Below are positions 8,233 through 17,694 of a stretch of 64,000 bases of DNA, piece by piece. The notes beneath the pieces were generated by a model. That model made no database searches. It saw nothing but the letters and a program-made list of their open reading frames with translations, and was not told the origin of the DNA. The stretch is from positions 62,001-126,000 of the forward strand of contig JAFXVN010000028.1 in assembly GCA_017524545.1 (NCBI GenBank), in the 5' to 3' direction. The number at the start of each line of letters is the position of its first letter. The stretch's first letter is position 1. The translations under genes and the position numbers were made by a program. The DNA comes from Bacteroidaceae bacterium (GTDB taxonomy: Bacteria; Bacteroidota; Bacteroidia; Bacteroidales; Bacteroidaceae).

Positions 8233-11200
8233 TTATCTTATTTTTCTAAAAGCACGGATGAGACATCGCTTTTCATCACTATCTACCTTCCCGAATGAAC
8301 GTGATACAGTTCCATTCCTGTTTTGACAATTAAATACATCAACACTCATAGCCCCAAAACGTCCTCCACTACAAGAAGAGGTCCAGTACGTGTAATTCGT
8401 ATCTCGTGCCAAACTTACACCATAAATAGCTTCAAGCAATGTTTCTATCTTGCCATAGTAATTGTTTACTATGTTCCACTCTCCAGTAGAACCTAAATAC
8501 CCGTGACTGCCTGAAGGGAATGTGTATTGTTTTGCAACAGCTGCTGCACTATATGGTGATTCGGTAAAATATCCGTCGGAGCCAGTTATGATTTCTATAA
8601 TCCTCTCTGTGTTTCCTTCTCCATCGAAATCAGATGTTCCACCCTTAATCCCTTCTATACGAAATGCGTTAAAGCCACCTCCCCAGTAATAAAGCGTACT
8701 TCCGTTTACATTTTCTGCTGACATGATGAATTGATGCGTACCGTCAGAAATTGCAATACCTTCTATGTCATTTATTCCAAGTCCAGATGCTTCCCATTCT
8801 TCCTTTGAATACAAATGATAATTCTTGCCAATGATTAGTGCGTGCTCTTCATTAAGCCTATCAATACTTAATCCGGCTACCGCGCTCACTTGCTTTGTGG
8901 CAGATTCAATTAAACCGTTCACTCTTGCCCTTACAGTTATATTTGCAACGTGGTCTATATTGATACCATTCACAGAAACACGGAATCCTGCATTTGAAAC
9001 ATTGCTAATAGTAACGGCTAAATTGTCCGATGTTACTGTCAGCTCACTTATTGTTGCACCAACAGGCGATATATTGATTACATAATCTTCATACCCTACA
9101 CCACCGGTAGCTTCAAATGAGTCTGCACCTTGTATTGCAATAGAACCTCTTGTTATTGGATTTGATATTTGTCGTACTTCTGCAAAAGCTCTTAATAAAA
9201 CCCCATAACCATTGAGTGGCTTCTTACTTTCAATTCCCAATCTATAACCGCTATATTGTGACTCGATGTACCATTCTCTATACTGGTTGCATTGTGTTGA
9301 AGTCCAGTATTGAGGAAAATATAACATACCACCGCTCTGACTTGTTCTTGTGTCAAACATAGCAGATGCTCCTATTGCTTCTAATAGCCGCTTCACTTTG
9401 TCACGCTTTTGGTAAACTATTAGCCATTCTCCTACTGCTCCGAGATAGCCTTGTATTCCACTTGGGAATTGTTGTGTATGTCTTAATAATCCAACATCTG
9501 TATCTTGTACTTGTTGAATGATTGCAGTCGTATTTGCAATACCATTGAAATCTGTACAAGCCTCGTCTGAATTGTTTGCCGTAAACTGACCACTTACAAG
9601 AGTTCCATGCTCTATGAATTGTCCGTTTACCATTTCATACCAATATCCACCAATATTTCCAATAAATTCATTTTTTGCTATTATGAATCGATGAGTACCA
9701 TCAGAAACTGCAACACCATCCGCATCTTCATTCAATATACCAGAAGCCTTCCACCGTTCTTCTGTATAGAAGTTCCCATTTCTGTCAATTATAAGCGCAC
9801 CTTCTTCGTCAAGAGTTTCTATTGACCATGTGTTCGTGAACACTGCTTTTACCTCTATTGACCTTGTGATTTCAAAACCTGCAGCCAATACGGTTATGGT
9901 AACTACAGTCGTTTCATCCTTGACTATACCTTGTGCTACCAAGGTAAATTCATCTTCTGTTATGTTCTGTATAGTTATTGCTCCATTTGACGATGTTATG
10001 CTTATTATCGTAAAGTCTGTTGGCACACTCAGCTTGTATGTAATAGAGCCACTTCCATTACATGCATCAATTACATTTCTACCCACGTTTGATTCAAGCC
10101 TTAAATATGGTTTTCTTATTTCAATATTTATTGTTCTTTCAAAATAAGATTCATCCTCAAGTATGACTCTTATTGTTAGTTTCACAGGCACAATTTCATC
10201 TTGAATAGACAATGCTTGTAATGTAAAACCTGCTTTACTTACATTCAAGATGTCTAACACTCCAGAATCTGCGTCTGATGAAACTTGAATGCTTGATACA
10301 TCTACATCTGGGTATTCTGGGTAAAAAAATAATTCATAGTTATGTTCATTTAGGTCACACAAAATATAGTCCCCTTTATAACTATAGGAATTTACCTTTA
10401 TTGTATGGTCATCATCATGTTCGTCACCGAAATCATTAGTAATTACACTTTCATCAACGTCAGAACCAAACCAATATATTTTACGACGGAATCGCTCTAT
10501 TATATCACCATTTTCGTTTTCTATATCTGCTATCATTTTGATAATATAATACTTACCATAATAATCTTTATAATTAACATTAATATATCTACTGACATCT
10601 ATTCTTTCATCATCAAAATATACCTTCAGTTTCACATTCATTAACTGTGAAGAAATTACATTATATCCTACTTTTTTTGTGAGTTGATATGATAGTTTTC
10701 GACTTACAGAACAACGTAATGGATAATTGTTATATGTTTTATGTATCCTAAATGCATACTTTGGTATATATTGATTAATTGGTATATCCAGCCTGTGTTC
10801 TGCTCTTCCTGTCCCATTTGAACCATTTTCATACCCAATCTCGTCGTCAATGGTACTATCTGCAATTTCAAAATAAAGTAGATTACTGTCATTATTTAAT
10901 TTCCATTCATATCTCGTGTCGTTTTCGTTATAATTAATGACATTTTTCCCACTAACAAAGAATGGCGATTTCCAACGCCTTCTTTCGACTATTATTCCTA
11001 ACTCATTGCGGATTGGTATTTCTATCTCTACTATATGCCAAACACCGTCACCTTCGTTTATAACCTCAAATCCGTTTCCAACACTCCATAGATTGCCGTC
11101 ATAATATATGTTTGCCTCGCTTCTTAATATACTAACCCTTTCCCCAGATTCGTTGTCTGTATAAGTGTACCGATACTGTCCTACCGCAGAAGCATAAATA

Positions 11201-13998
11201 CGCAATACTGGATTTCCGGAAGATACATTGTCTGCTGTTATTGCATACATTCCTTCTGAGCCAAAAGCTATACTCCTTTCTTCCGTAGTTTCCCATTCTC
11301 CATTTTTTATTCTTTGTATATATACATTAGAATTGTCATTTTCTCCCGAATCAAATGTTACCATTCCTGTTGAAATGATTTCCACCTCATAAGACAAATC
11401 TAACATTTTTGCATTTTCTTCTGTTGCTCTTGGCAATTTTAGTAGTTCAACCGTACAAATGCCATCTTTGTCACGTTGTATGGAACTAACTGCGAAGAAA
11501 GAATTGTACTTTGACAAATACACTGGTATAGACTCGTCAAATTCCCTCAATTCAATTTCGGGTAACTTAAACTTTTCCTTAACAAGTACATAATTGTTTA
11601 GAATTAACTTTAGATAACCGAAGAAATCATCCATTAAATTTTCGTCGTCAAATGGAGAGAATATATCCATTCGTATATGATTTTTTTTGTTATCTACAAG
11701 TCCAGGTCTTGTTATACTGATGTCTTCAAATGAGGAGTCCAGTTTACGCAAATTGATTACTCCATATATCGGTGGTACATTTTTGACAAGTGTCTTGTCG
11801 CCTTCCCATACTTTACAGGTCCTTCCAGTCTTGATTAACGGGTATCGAATATTTTTTATATATGCGGGATGGAATGGGGACTTGAATATAGCTCTTTCTT
11901 CTTGTAGCGTGTTATCTTCTACATGTATAGAACCATATCCTTTCCCATACTGGTCTAATTCTTCAAGCAATTCATCTTCTGTCTTTTCTCTCGTGCTATA
12001 TGCCATTTCGAGATAGTTGTCTCTGCTGAAGTTCGTGTTGTGGTACTTCACAGACGATGCAAGGTCGCCTGACGTTGAAAGCAACTTGTCCGACCAGTCA
12101 ATAGCGATGCCGTCGTTTATCCTATCCCGCAGCTGTTTGTAATACATTGCTGAAATCGTTTCTCCATCACTCTCTACTCTCGGCATTGCCCCATTCATAT
12201 AGAACAGAGATTTAATGAAATCAAAGCAACTAATTTCTGGAAGGTTTTGTGTTATGTTTATCTGTATCGGTAAAATACCAGACTCAACCTTTGGTACAAT
12301 TTCTGATATTACAAAATTTTGGAAATAAATATCTCCCTCTGACAATACATTAACTCCTCCTTCTGTATAGTCGCTTGGTATATATGGTAAAAAAACATAC
12401 GCTGCAAATAACTCATCATTGCATTCATCTACATTTATTTTCCTTGCATTTTCATTTTGCCCAAAGTCAAAATGACAGACATATGTTCCTGTTGTTGAAT
12501 CATAAACAGGAATATCCACAGATTGAAATCCTATGCATGAATTTATATCCTTATCAGTGACTATTTCCAATTCTTCCTTGTCATACATTTTTTTGGCAAG
12601 GCATATCCACTGGTAATCATTTATGTTTATTCTCCCTTTATTTGCCGCGTTTAGGGTTATATGCAACGTGCATGAACCTTTCAGTGCAAATGCTTGCTTT
12701 GTATAGAATCCACAAATACCAATGGATTTTATAGAATCGCCTCCTGTAAAGAATCTGCCTGTTTCTCCAGTTCCTATACCTAAATAACTTGTGGTATCTT
12801 CTATGCATTCGTATGTAGTATTTAACGCACTCCCTTGTTCTGTTCTTCCCCAAGTGTCTGTTACTTGTTCAATTCCCTTGTATGTCCTCGTCTGCCATCC
12901 TCCTCCAGAGTAGTGGCTGATTGTAGCCTCTACTTGTACTCTTTCACTTTTCTTCTGCTTGTATAGAGACAAACCTGTGTCGTGTCGATGTACATATACT
13001 TTTTTTATAAACTCACTTTCTCTGAAATCTCCAAGAATTGGAATACCTACATAGAGAGTTGTTGCAGGGTACCATGTTGCACTTGCAACACCATCATCTT
13101 CGCAATGTTGAAGTCCGACATATTCTCCTTCGATAATACCATAGTGCAAGACACCATACGTTGTGCTGCCATACAGACTATATAAATAGCAGTACATCTG
13201 CCATTTTTGCGTACATTCTTTATTGACATGTCTTAATGTATGAGCACCTATACTATGTATGCCGCGAACCACATATTTCTCGTTTGCTGCATTGCTTTTT
13301 ACTAATGGAATGACCCCATTTGAAACATAGTCATCATATACTCTTCTTCCGTAATATGCAGGATTGTTAAAAACACCCTTTCCTTTCAAACCTAACCTAT
13401 CTCCAATGAAGCTACCTATGTTTATCCTTACTCCAAAATGTTCATTTATCATTCGCAGCAAACGATAGATTGGCACACAAGGTTTGGGCGGTGTGTTAGC
13501 TTCATGCGGCATTCCTGCATCATAGTCTGGATATAGAACTGCATCCATATTGGAATGATTGTCGTCTGTACCTCCGTACTCTTCTGATGCCCCCCATTGA
13601 ATTGTTCCGAGAGAATTTAAGTCTGTCAGCTTTCCGCCTTTCGACTTGAGCGTTTCAAATCCCTTTAGTACCCTCCATGTCATCACACACGAAATGCTGT
13701 CGGACAACTCGCTTACATAGAGATTTGCATTTGGGCAAAGACACACTCCATTGATATAAAATTCAGCAGGAATAACCTTCCGCTCCAAGCCCCCATTGTG
13801 ACGTATATCGTCCGTGAGCTTCAGCACACGGCGGTTGTTCTGGGTAATAGGCAGCTTGAACGTGTAGGAATACGAACAAGTCAGTTTCGATATGTCATTG
13901 AAAAGGTTTGACACCCATTTCAAAGTAATACCGCTTGGACTTGTCAAGTCAAGCTGGTAACGCTCATTGTCGATAAAGACATATAGTTCCTCTTTCAT
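8233..13998 (-). CDS. Giant tail-tip / receptor-binding protein with duplicated lectin-like C-terminal modules
   Basis: A 1,921-aa virion protein upstream of the tape measure gene. The N-terminal 150 residues are a conserved-looking tail domain, followed by a long beta-rich central part. From about residue 1150 there are bacterial Ig-like repeats (patterns such as SSNGAITIQNI and SDNLAVTISNV). Two copies of a roughly 210-aa module follow, near 1400-1610 and 1708-1921. Each starts with an ALII..G..YSKEEW-type stretch, continues with ISDGTHQFI, and ends with YWTSS and a terminal RAF segment, as in FISUMP/DUF1566 C-type-lectin-like folds. Such modules often bind surface glycans, so host recognition is likely. 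The gene is A/T-richer than its neighbours, consistent with mosaic exchange. The exact structural role (fibre, baseplate hub or tip) is inferred. Confidence 0.8.
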   Translation of the reverse strand: MKEELYVFIDNERYQLDLTSPSGITLKWVSNLFNDISKLTCSYSYTFKLPITQNNRRVLKLTDDIRHNGGLERKVIPAEFYINGVCLCPNANLYVSELSDSISCVMTWRVLKGFETLKSKGGKLTDLNSLGTIQWGASEEYGGTDDNHSNMDAVLYPDYDAGMPHEANTPPKPCVPIYRLLRMINEHFGVRINIGSFIGDRLGLKGKGVFNNPAYYGRRVYDDYVSNGVIPLVKSNAANEKYVVRGIHSIGAHTLRHVNKECTQKWQMYCYLYSLYGSTTYGVLHYGIIEGEYVGLQHCEDDGVASATWYPATTLYVGIPILGDFRESEFIKKVYVHRHDTGLSLYKQKKSERVQVEATISHYSGGGWQTRTYKGIEQVTDTWGRTEQGSALNTTYECIEDTTSYLGIGTGETGRFFTGGDSIKSIGICGFYTKQAFALKGSCTLHITLNAANKGRININDYQWICLAKKMYDKEELEIVTDKDINSCIGFQSVDIPVYDSTTGTYVCHFDFGQNENARKINVDECNDELFAAYVFLPYIPSDYTEGGVNVLSEGDIYFQNFVISEIVPKVESGILPIQINITQNLPEISCFDFIKSLFYMNGAMPRVESDGETISAMYYKQLRDRINDGIAIDWSDKLLSTSGDLASSVKYHNTNFSRDNYLEMAYSTREKTEDELLEELDQYGKGYGSIHVEDNTLQEERAIFKSPFHPAYIKNIRYPLIKTGRTCKVWEGDKTLVKNVPPIYGVINLRKLDSSFEDISITRPGLVDNKKNHIRMDIFSPFDDENLMDDFFGYLKLILNNYVLVKEKFKLPEIELREFDESIPVYLSKYNSFFAVSSIQRDKDGICTVELLKLPRATEENAKMLDLSYEVEIISTGMVTFDSGENDNSNVYIQRIKNGEWETTEERSIAFGSEGMYAITADNVSSGNPVLRIYASAVGQYRYTYTDNESGERVSILRSEANIYYDGNLWSVGNGFEVINEGDGVWHIVEIEIPIRNELGIIVERRRWKSPFFVSGKNVINYNENDTRYEWKLNNDSNLLYFEIADSTIDDEIGYENGSNGTGRAEHRLDIPINQYIPKYAFRIHKTYNNYPLRCSVSRKLSYQLTKKVGYNVISSQLMNVKLKVYFDDERIDVSRYINVNYKDYYGKYYIIKMIADIENENGDIIERFRRKIYWFGSDVDESVITNDFGDEHDDDHTIKVNSYSYKGDYILCDLNEHNYELFFYPEYPDVDVSSIQVSSDADSGVLDILNVSKAGFTLQALSIQDEIVPVKLTIRVILEDESYFERTINIEIRKPYLRLESNVGRNVIDACNGSGSITYKLSVPTDFTIISITSSNGAITIQNITEDEFTLVAQGIVKDETTVVTITVLAAGFEITRSIEVKAVFTNTWSIETLDEEGALIIDRNGNFYTEERWKASGILNEDADGVAVSDGTHRFIIAKNEFIGNIGGYWYEMVNGQFIEHGTLVSGQFTANNSDEACTDFNGIANTTAIIQQVQDTDVGLLRHTQQFPSGIQGYLGAVGEWLIVYQKRDKVKRLLEAIGASAMFDTRTSQSGGMLYFPQYWTSTQCNQYREWYIESQYSGYRLGIESKKPLNGYGVLLRAFAEVRQISNPITRGSIAIQGADSFEATGGVGYEDYVINISPVGATISELTVTSDNLAVTISNVSNAGFRVSVNGINIDHVANITVRARVNGLIESATKQVSAVAGLSIDRLNEEHALIIGKNYHLYSKEEWEASGLGINDIEGIAISDGTHQFIMSAENVNGSTLYYWGGGFNAFRIEGIKGGTSDFDGEGNTERIIEIITGSDGYFTESPYSAAAVAKQYTFPSGSHGYLGSTGEWNIVNNYYGKIETLLEAIYGVSLARDTNYTYWTSSCSGGRFGAMSVDVFNCQNRNGTVSRSFGKVDSDEKRCLIRAFRKIR

Positions 13999-14111
13999 TT
14001 CCTTAATCCATTACGTTTCAACATGTCACCATGAATGATGATTGCACACAGCACCAATCTGATACAAATGTAAAGTACCAACAGAAGAATAATTATTCCA
14101 GCTATCTTCAT
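13995..14111 (-). CDS. Small single-span membrane protein, 38 aa
   Basis: A short frame between two tail genes. It starts with ATG at 14109-14111 behind a good GAGGAA ribosome-binding site and ends with a TGA that overlaps the ATG of the giant tail-tip gene. Residues 4-26 (GIIILLLVLYICIRLVLCAI) form one transmembrane helix; the tail is basic. It is 11 bp from the preceding gene. The tight coupling argues that it is real. A holin-like or spanin-like function is possible but not shown. Confidence 0.6.
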   Translation of the reverse strand: MKIAGIIILLLVLYICIRLVLCAIIIHGDMLKRNGLRK

Positions 14112-14122
14112 TTCCTCTTTGC

Positions 14123-15601
14123 TTAAATTGTTTGTGATACCGTATTCGGAAGCGTTATTGATATTTCATAGTCGTACAGATTCCTTTCCTGAGACCTCTC
14201 TACGTTTCCAGACACAATGTTTACAGGCTTCCACATTTCATTGTCCCCGAAGTCCTTCCCTATATACATTTCGACATGAGGTGACTTGTAGATTGTCTCG
14301 ACGTATGCCAGTATCTCTTCTTTGAGATTCACGGCACAGCACTTTATCGTGTCTGTGTTATCCACATGGGCATTTCGGGTTGCTCCGTGATATATGCCGT
14401 TCTGTTCATACTCTGCATCTATAGTGACTTTACTCAAACTGTTCTTGCTCTTCAGCGTTCCCTCCGAGAAAAGGAAATACTGCCAGAAACCATACTGGTC
14501 TATCCAACGGAGATAGAGGCCATCCTTGTCCTCGCTAACGGTCAGCTTTACGATGTAGGCCAAGGAAGTCATTTCGTTAAATACGATGTCGAAGTTCGCG
14601 TCAAACATGGCTCCTTGCGGCAAATCCTTCATAATGGTGTACACAAGCTGCTTTGTCGTGTTTGGGAACATTGATGCTGGAGAGAACTCCAGGATTCCTG
14701 TCTTTCCTCCCCATATTGAGAAATAGGTAATGATGTCAAGCCCGCTGTCGATGTATGAATCCCACTCTGACCAGTCATCAAAGCCGTCGCCATCTTCGTC
14801 AATCCAGACATATTCTCTTATACCTCTACTGCTTCTGCGTCTCACAACAACATCTTTCAGAGACATGTCTGAAAGCTGGCTTATGTCGGATATGCCTGTT
14901 GCCTGCAAGTCCACTTCCATTCCTGCCTCTGCAAGAAGTCCCAGGTCAAGGGTCTGCATCGCTGGCGTTTCTATGATTTGTGCCGCCGTCTCTCCGTTAA
15001 TAATTCTTGGAGCCTTGCGCCTTCCTCTTGGGCCATCACCACTTGCACCTCCGCTTTGAGTTGACCACGAGACATCAGCACCAGTATAGATAGCCCTTGG
15101 CGTGTCGTTGTCACTCTTCGCATACATGTTATAGCTTTCCGTCCTGCGGAACAAAGACACCCTAAATGGGAAGTTCTTAAACCAAATGACCTCTCTGACA
15201 TATTTCGGGTATTTCCCCCTGTCATAGACGAAAGGCATATAGTAGCCGTATTTCTTTCCCTGCTCGACAGAAGCCCAGAGAGCCATTGTCGGCATAGACA
15301 TGATAGTCTCTCCGCTCTGCACCTTCAAGATGATTGTCAGCTCCTTTGAGCGTGTAGAGATATAGTCCGTGAAAAACAACTGCATCAACTTGGATATATA
15401 GCACTTCGCCTTTCCGTTGAACAAAGAAACCTCGATGTCATAAGTATCTGTCCCGTCTGTTATAGACAGGTTCATAACATCGTTCTTCGTGCCGAAGTTT
15501 ATGTTTACATAGTTCGGATTGAACACATAGGACACTTCATCTGGAATAGAAGCCGTGCCTGTTATGTTCATTGCTGCATCACTTATCCCTATTACTCTCA
15601 T
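14123..15601 (-). CDS. Putative tail/baseplate structural protein, 492 aa
   Basis: Not a family I can name with certainty. The N-terminal 100 residues are beta-rich (NINFGTKNDVMNLSITDG), a middle region is Gly/Arg-rich (SGGASGDGPRGRRK), and an Asp-rich EDGDGFDDWSEWD loop near residue 270 looks like a calcium-binding segment. It sits between a gp10-like gene and the giant tail-tip protein, within the tail module, so a structural role is likely. Its start overlaps the upstream gene by 23 bp. Confidence 0.65.
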   Translation of the reverse strand: MRVIGISDAAMNITGTASIPDEVSYVFNPNYVNINFGTKNDVMNLSITDGTDTYDIEVSLFNGKAKCYISKLMQLFFTDYISTRSKELTIILKVQSGETIMSMPTMALWASVEQGKKYGYYMPFVYDRGKYPKYVREVIWFKNFPFRVSLFRRTESYNMYAKSDNDTPRAIYTGADVSWSTQSGGASGDGPRGRRKAPRIINGETAAQIIETPAMQTLDLGLLAEAGMEVDLQATGISDISQLSDMSLKDVVVRRRSSRGIREYVWIDEDGDGFDDWSEWDSYIDSGLDIITYFSIWGGKTGILEFSPASMFPNTTKQLVYTIMKDLPQGAMFDANFDIVFNEMTSLAYIVKLTVSEDKDGLYLRWIDQYGFWQYFLFSEGTLKSKNSLSKVTIDAEYEQNGIYHGATRNAHVDNTDTIKCCAVNLKEEILAYVETIYKSPHVEMYIGKDFGDNEMWKPVNIVSGNVERSQERNLYDYEISITLPNTVSQTI

Positions 15602-16091
15602 CGTATTGCTCGTTTATCTTTTCAATTTCTGTATCAATGATTCCCACTGACTCTTCCGAAAGCACATCCATTTCCTTTGAAATCAGTGTGTCGTAAATAT
15701 CGTTATAGCCGTTGTCCCTGTGAAGCTTCGTTCCCTTCATCATAATACTTCTCGCTATCATCCATGAAAGGTTTTTCAGTCCTCGCTCCGCTGGCCCTTT
15801 CTTCGGCGCAAACTGGCGGTAGCTTATCCCCTTCTTCAATATCCACTCCCTTATGATGTCCGAGAAACGGTACGGGACTTTGCCTGCCCCACGGCCTCTC
15901 TGCATGTAGGCCCACTGCTGGCCACCAGTAAGCGAAGCCGAAGCGGTGCCGTCACCATTCGTCGTTTCCTCAACCAGAAGTGAAGCGACAGATCTGCCGG
16001 ACGCTGTGCGGTTCATCGCCTGCATGTTCGCAGCAATGCCCTTCCGCACTTCCTCCAAATGCCTTGTCACTATCTGTGTTATCGCTTCCAT
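15579..16091 (-). CDS. Putative head-tail or minor tail protein (HK97 gp10-like)
   Basis: A 170-aa protein. The arrangement of an N-terminal helix, a central QRGRGAGKVPYRF segment, and a helix followed by a basic patch resembles phage proteins of the gp10/virion morphogenesis type that join tail to connector, but no single motif is decisive. Its position between a tail-completion candidate and the tail structural genes supports this reading. Confidence 0.5.
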   Translation of the reverse strand: MEAITQIVTRHLEEVRKGIAANMQAMNRTASGRSVASLLVEETTNGDGTASASLTGGQQWAYMQRGRGAGKVPYRFSDIIREWILKKGISYRQFAPKKGPAERGLKNLSWMIARSIMMKGTKLHRDNGYNDIYDTLISKEMDVLSEESVGIIDTEIEKINEQYDESNRDK

Positions 16092-16102
16092 TGACTGAAA
16101 CC

Positions 16103-16588
16103 TTACTCGTTATCTTCTGTCCTGCTTATGTCATCACATACAAAAATGCCCTCTTCCTCCTTCAACTTGGGATTGATGACGATACCTGTCACGTTCTGGT
16201 CGAAGAAGTCATACAGCACCTGGTATTCAAGCTTGCCTTGTATCTGCTCAAACAGACCGCTGTCATTGAACGTCTTGATGAAAAGGACACAGAGCCGCTT
16301 CATGCGCTCTATGATGTCATCGTTCTCGTGACCGTCAAAGTCAAAGTCAGTCGGGGCGACAAAGGCAATCTGTGCGTCTGGGCTGTCCTTGACCTGCGCC
16401 CAGCTAATATCAAACTCCCCTGCTGGGGGGAGTACATAGATTATCGACGGCTTGCAGATGTTATCTACTGCTTCATTGGCCTGTGACCAGTTCATAAACA
16501 GGTAGGCAACATCTTCATTCATGCTGTCAACTATACTGTGGATTTTCTTCTCCACCGTTCCATGTGGGGCAATGTTCTTGATGCACAT
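16103..16588 (-). CDS. Putative tail completion/terminator protein, 161 aa
   Basis: The family is not certain. The sequence alternates helices and strands, with an acidic segment (DFDFDGHENDD) in the middle. Small proteins of this size directly before the gp10-like gene are usually tail terminators or neck proteins. The assignment is by position only. Confidence 0.45.
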   Translation of the reverse strand: MCIKNIAPHGTVEKKIHSIVDSMNEDVAYLFMNWSQANEAVDNICKPSIIYVLPPAGEFDISWAQVKDSPDAQIAFVAPTDFDFDGHENDDIIERMKRLCVLFIKTFNDSGLFEQIQGKLEYQVLYDFFDQNVTGIVINPKLKEEEGIFVCDDISRTEDNE

Positions 16589-16594
16589 ACGACT

Positions 16595-17041
16595 CTACTT
16601 GATTCCTGTGTAATACTTTCCTGCCTTGCAGGTTAATTTCTGCCTTCTGTGACGGGGCGAGAAGCTGACATGCACCCAGTCTGGACGGCCCTTGTCATCC
16701 ACATACTCGCTGATGAGCTGGTCGAATGGCAAGCCCATTTCGATAATCAAGTGCAGCAGCTTGTGGTTGTCCGATGGCTTGTCGGACACCGTTCTGATGT
16801 CAACAGCCTGCCCGAGACAATGCTGGGAAGTCTTGGAACCGCCCACTTTCTCGTTCAGCCTCTTGCATCGGAAACCACTTGACACAACAATCGGCGCACC
16901 CCATTTCTCGCGCAGAGGGTCAAGGATGTTGTCAACTACAGCCTTGAGGTTGGCTTTTTCTGTCGCGTTTGGGGTGTTGTCTATTCCAAGACGTGCCGCT
17001 GTTGCGCTTTTGGTCAGTTCGTTGTAGGTAAAGTATTTCAT
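16595..17041 (-). CDS. Endolysin-type M15A D-Ala-D-Ala carboxypeptidase
   Basis: A 148-aa peptidase M15A of the kind phages use to cut peptidoglycan cross-bridges. The zinc ligands are visible: H74 and D81 in SQHCLGQAVDI, and H124 in DWVHVSF; the GFRC stretch at 56-59 is also typical. No signal peptide is present, so release would depend on a holin. It overlaps the upstream gene by four bases and lies between the packaging and tail genes. Confidence 0.88.
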   Translation of the reverse strand: MKYFTYNELTKSATAARLGIDNTPNATEKANLKAVVDNILDPLREKWGAPIVVSSGFRCKRLNEKVGGSKTSQHCLGQAVDIRTVSDKPSDNHKLLHLIIEMGLPFDQLISEYVDDKGRPDWVHVSFSPRHRRQKLTCKAGKYYTGIK

Positions 17042-17631
17042 TTCTTATGGGTTTTTGGTCTGTATTGTTTGGCAAGCTTGCGCTCATACTCATTCTTCAG
17101 CGCATCGTTCTTCATGCACTGGAAGATACGAACCCACGCCACTTCGCGGACTTCGTTCTGATTGGTTATTCCCATTCGCCTTGCATACCAGTCAAGGACT
17201 CCGAAACTGCCAAAGTCAAGCTCTTTGACTCCAGCAGCTATTTCCTCTTTCGAGTAGTTGACCTTGATGCTCTGGAATATCTTGTTGATGCGTTTCAGCT
17301 CTTCCGTTACGAATGAGGTAAAGCCGAACACGTCATTTGCATCTTCTTTCAGCAGGTCTTCCGGCTCCACACCCAGCAGCACCTTTGCACATGCTCCTGC
17401 AATATCATCGTTTCCTGTCGCTGTCCGAAGGTCGTCAAGCATTCCGTAGCTGATGCCGTTAAGGTCTTTCGGAACTTCCTTCCCACATAGCTTGTCGGGC
17501 CTCGGCTGTTCCCTCAGACGCTTAATCAGTTCTTCTTGAACCTCCTTGTCTGCATACGGAAAAAGAAGCAGGAAATCCTTGTAAGGACAGTCCTGTTTGA
17601 CCTCTTTTTTGCGTAAAATCCTTTTCTTCAT
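17038..17631 (-). CDS. Hypothetical phage protein, 197 aa
   Basis: Not recognised. The N-terminus is very basic (MKKRILRKKEVK), and the rest is helical and charged with an FGVLDWYARRMGI stretch near residue 150. A slightly longer frame begins with TTG at 17635-17637, but the ATG two codons later is the more likely start. It lies between the large terminase and the endolysin, where portal or head genes would usually be expected; it resembles neither. Confidence 0.65.
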   Translation of the reverse strand: MKKRILRKKEVKQDCPYKDFLLLFPYADKEVQEELIKRLREQPRPDKLCGKEVPKDLNGISYGMLDDLRTATGNDDIAGACAKVLLGVEPEDLLKEDANDVFGFTSFVTEELKRINKIFQSIKVNYSKEEIAAGVKELDFGSFGVLDWYARRMGITNQNEVREVAWVRIFQCMKNDALKNEYERKLAKQYRPKTHKK

Positions 17632-17694
17632 GTTCAAAATTACTTCTTAATTTTGGTGTATCGACCTTATCTGCATTTTTTTTACTGAACTTTG

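Noticed and set aside
8233..8900. Complete diversity-generating retroelement
   Set aside because: The target-like fold is present, but no reverse transcriptase frame and no template repeat were seen in the window.
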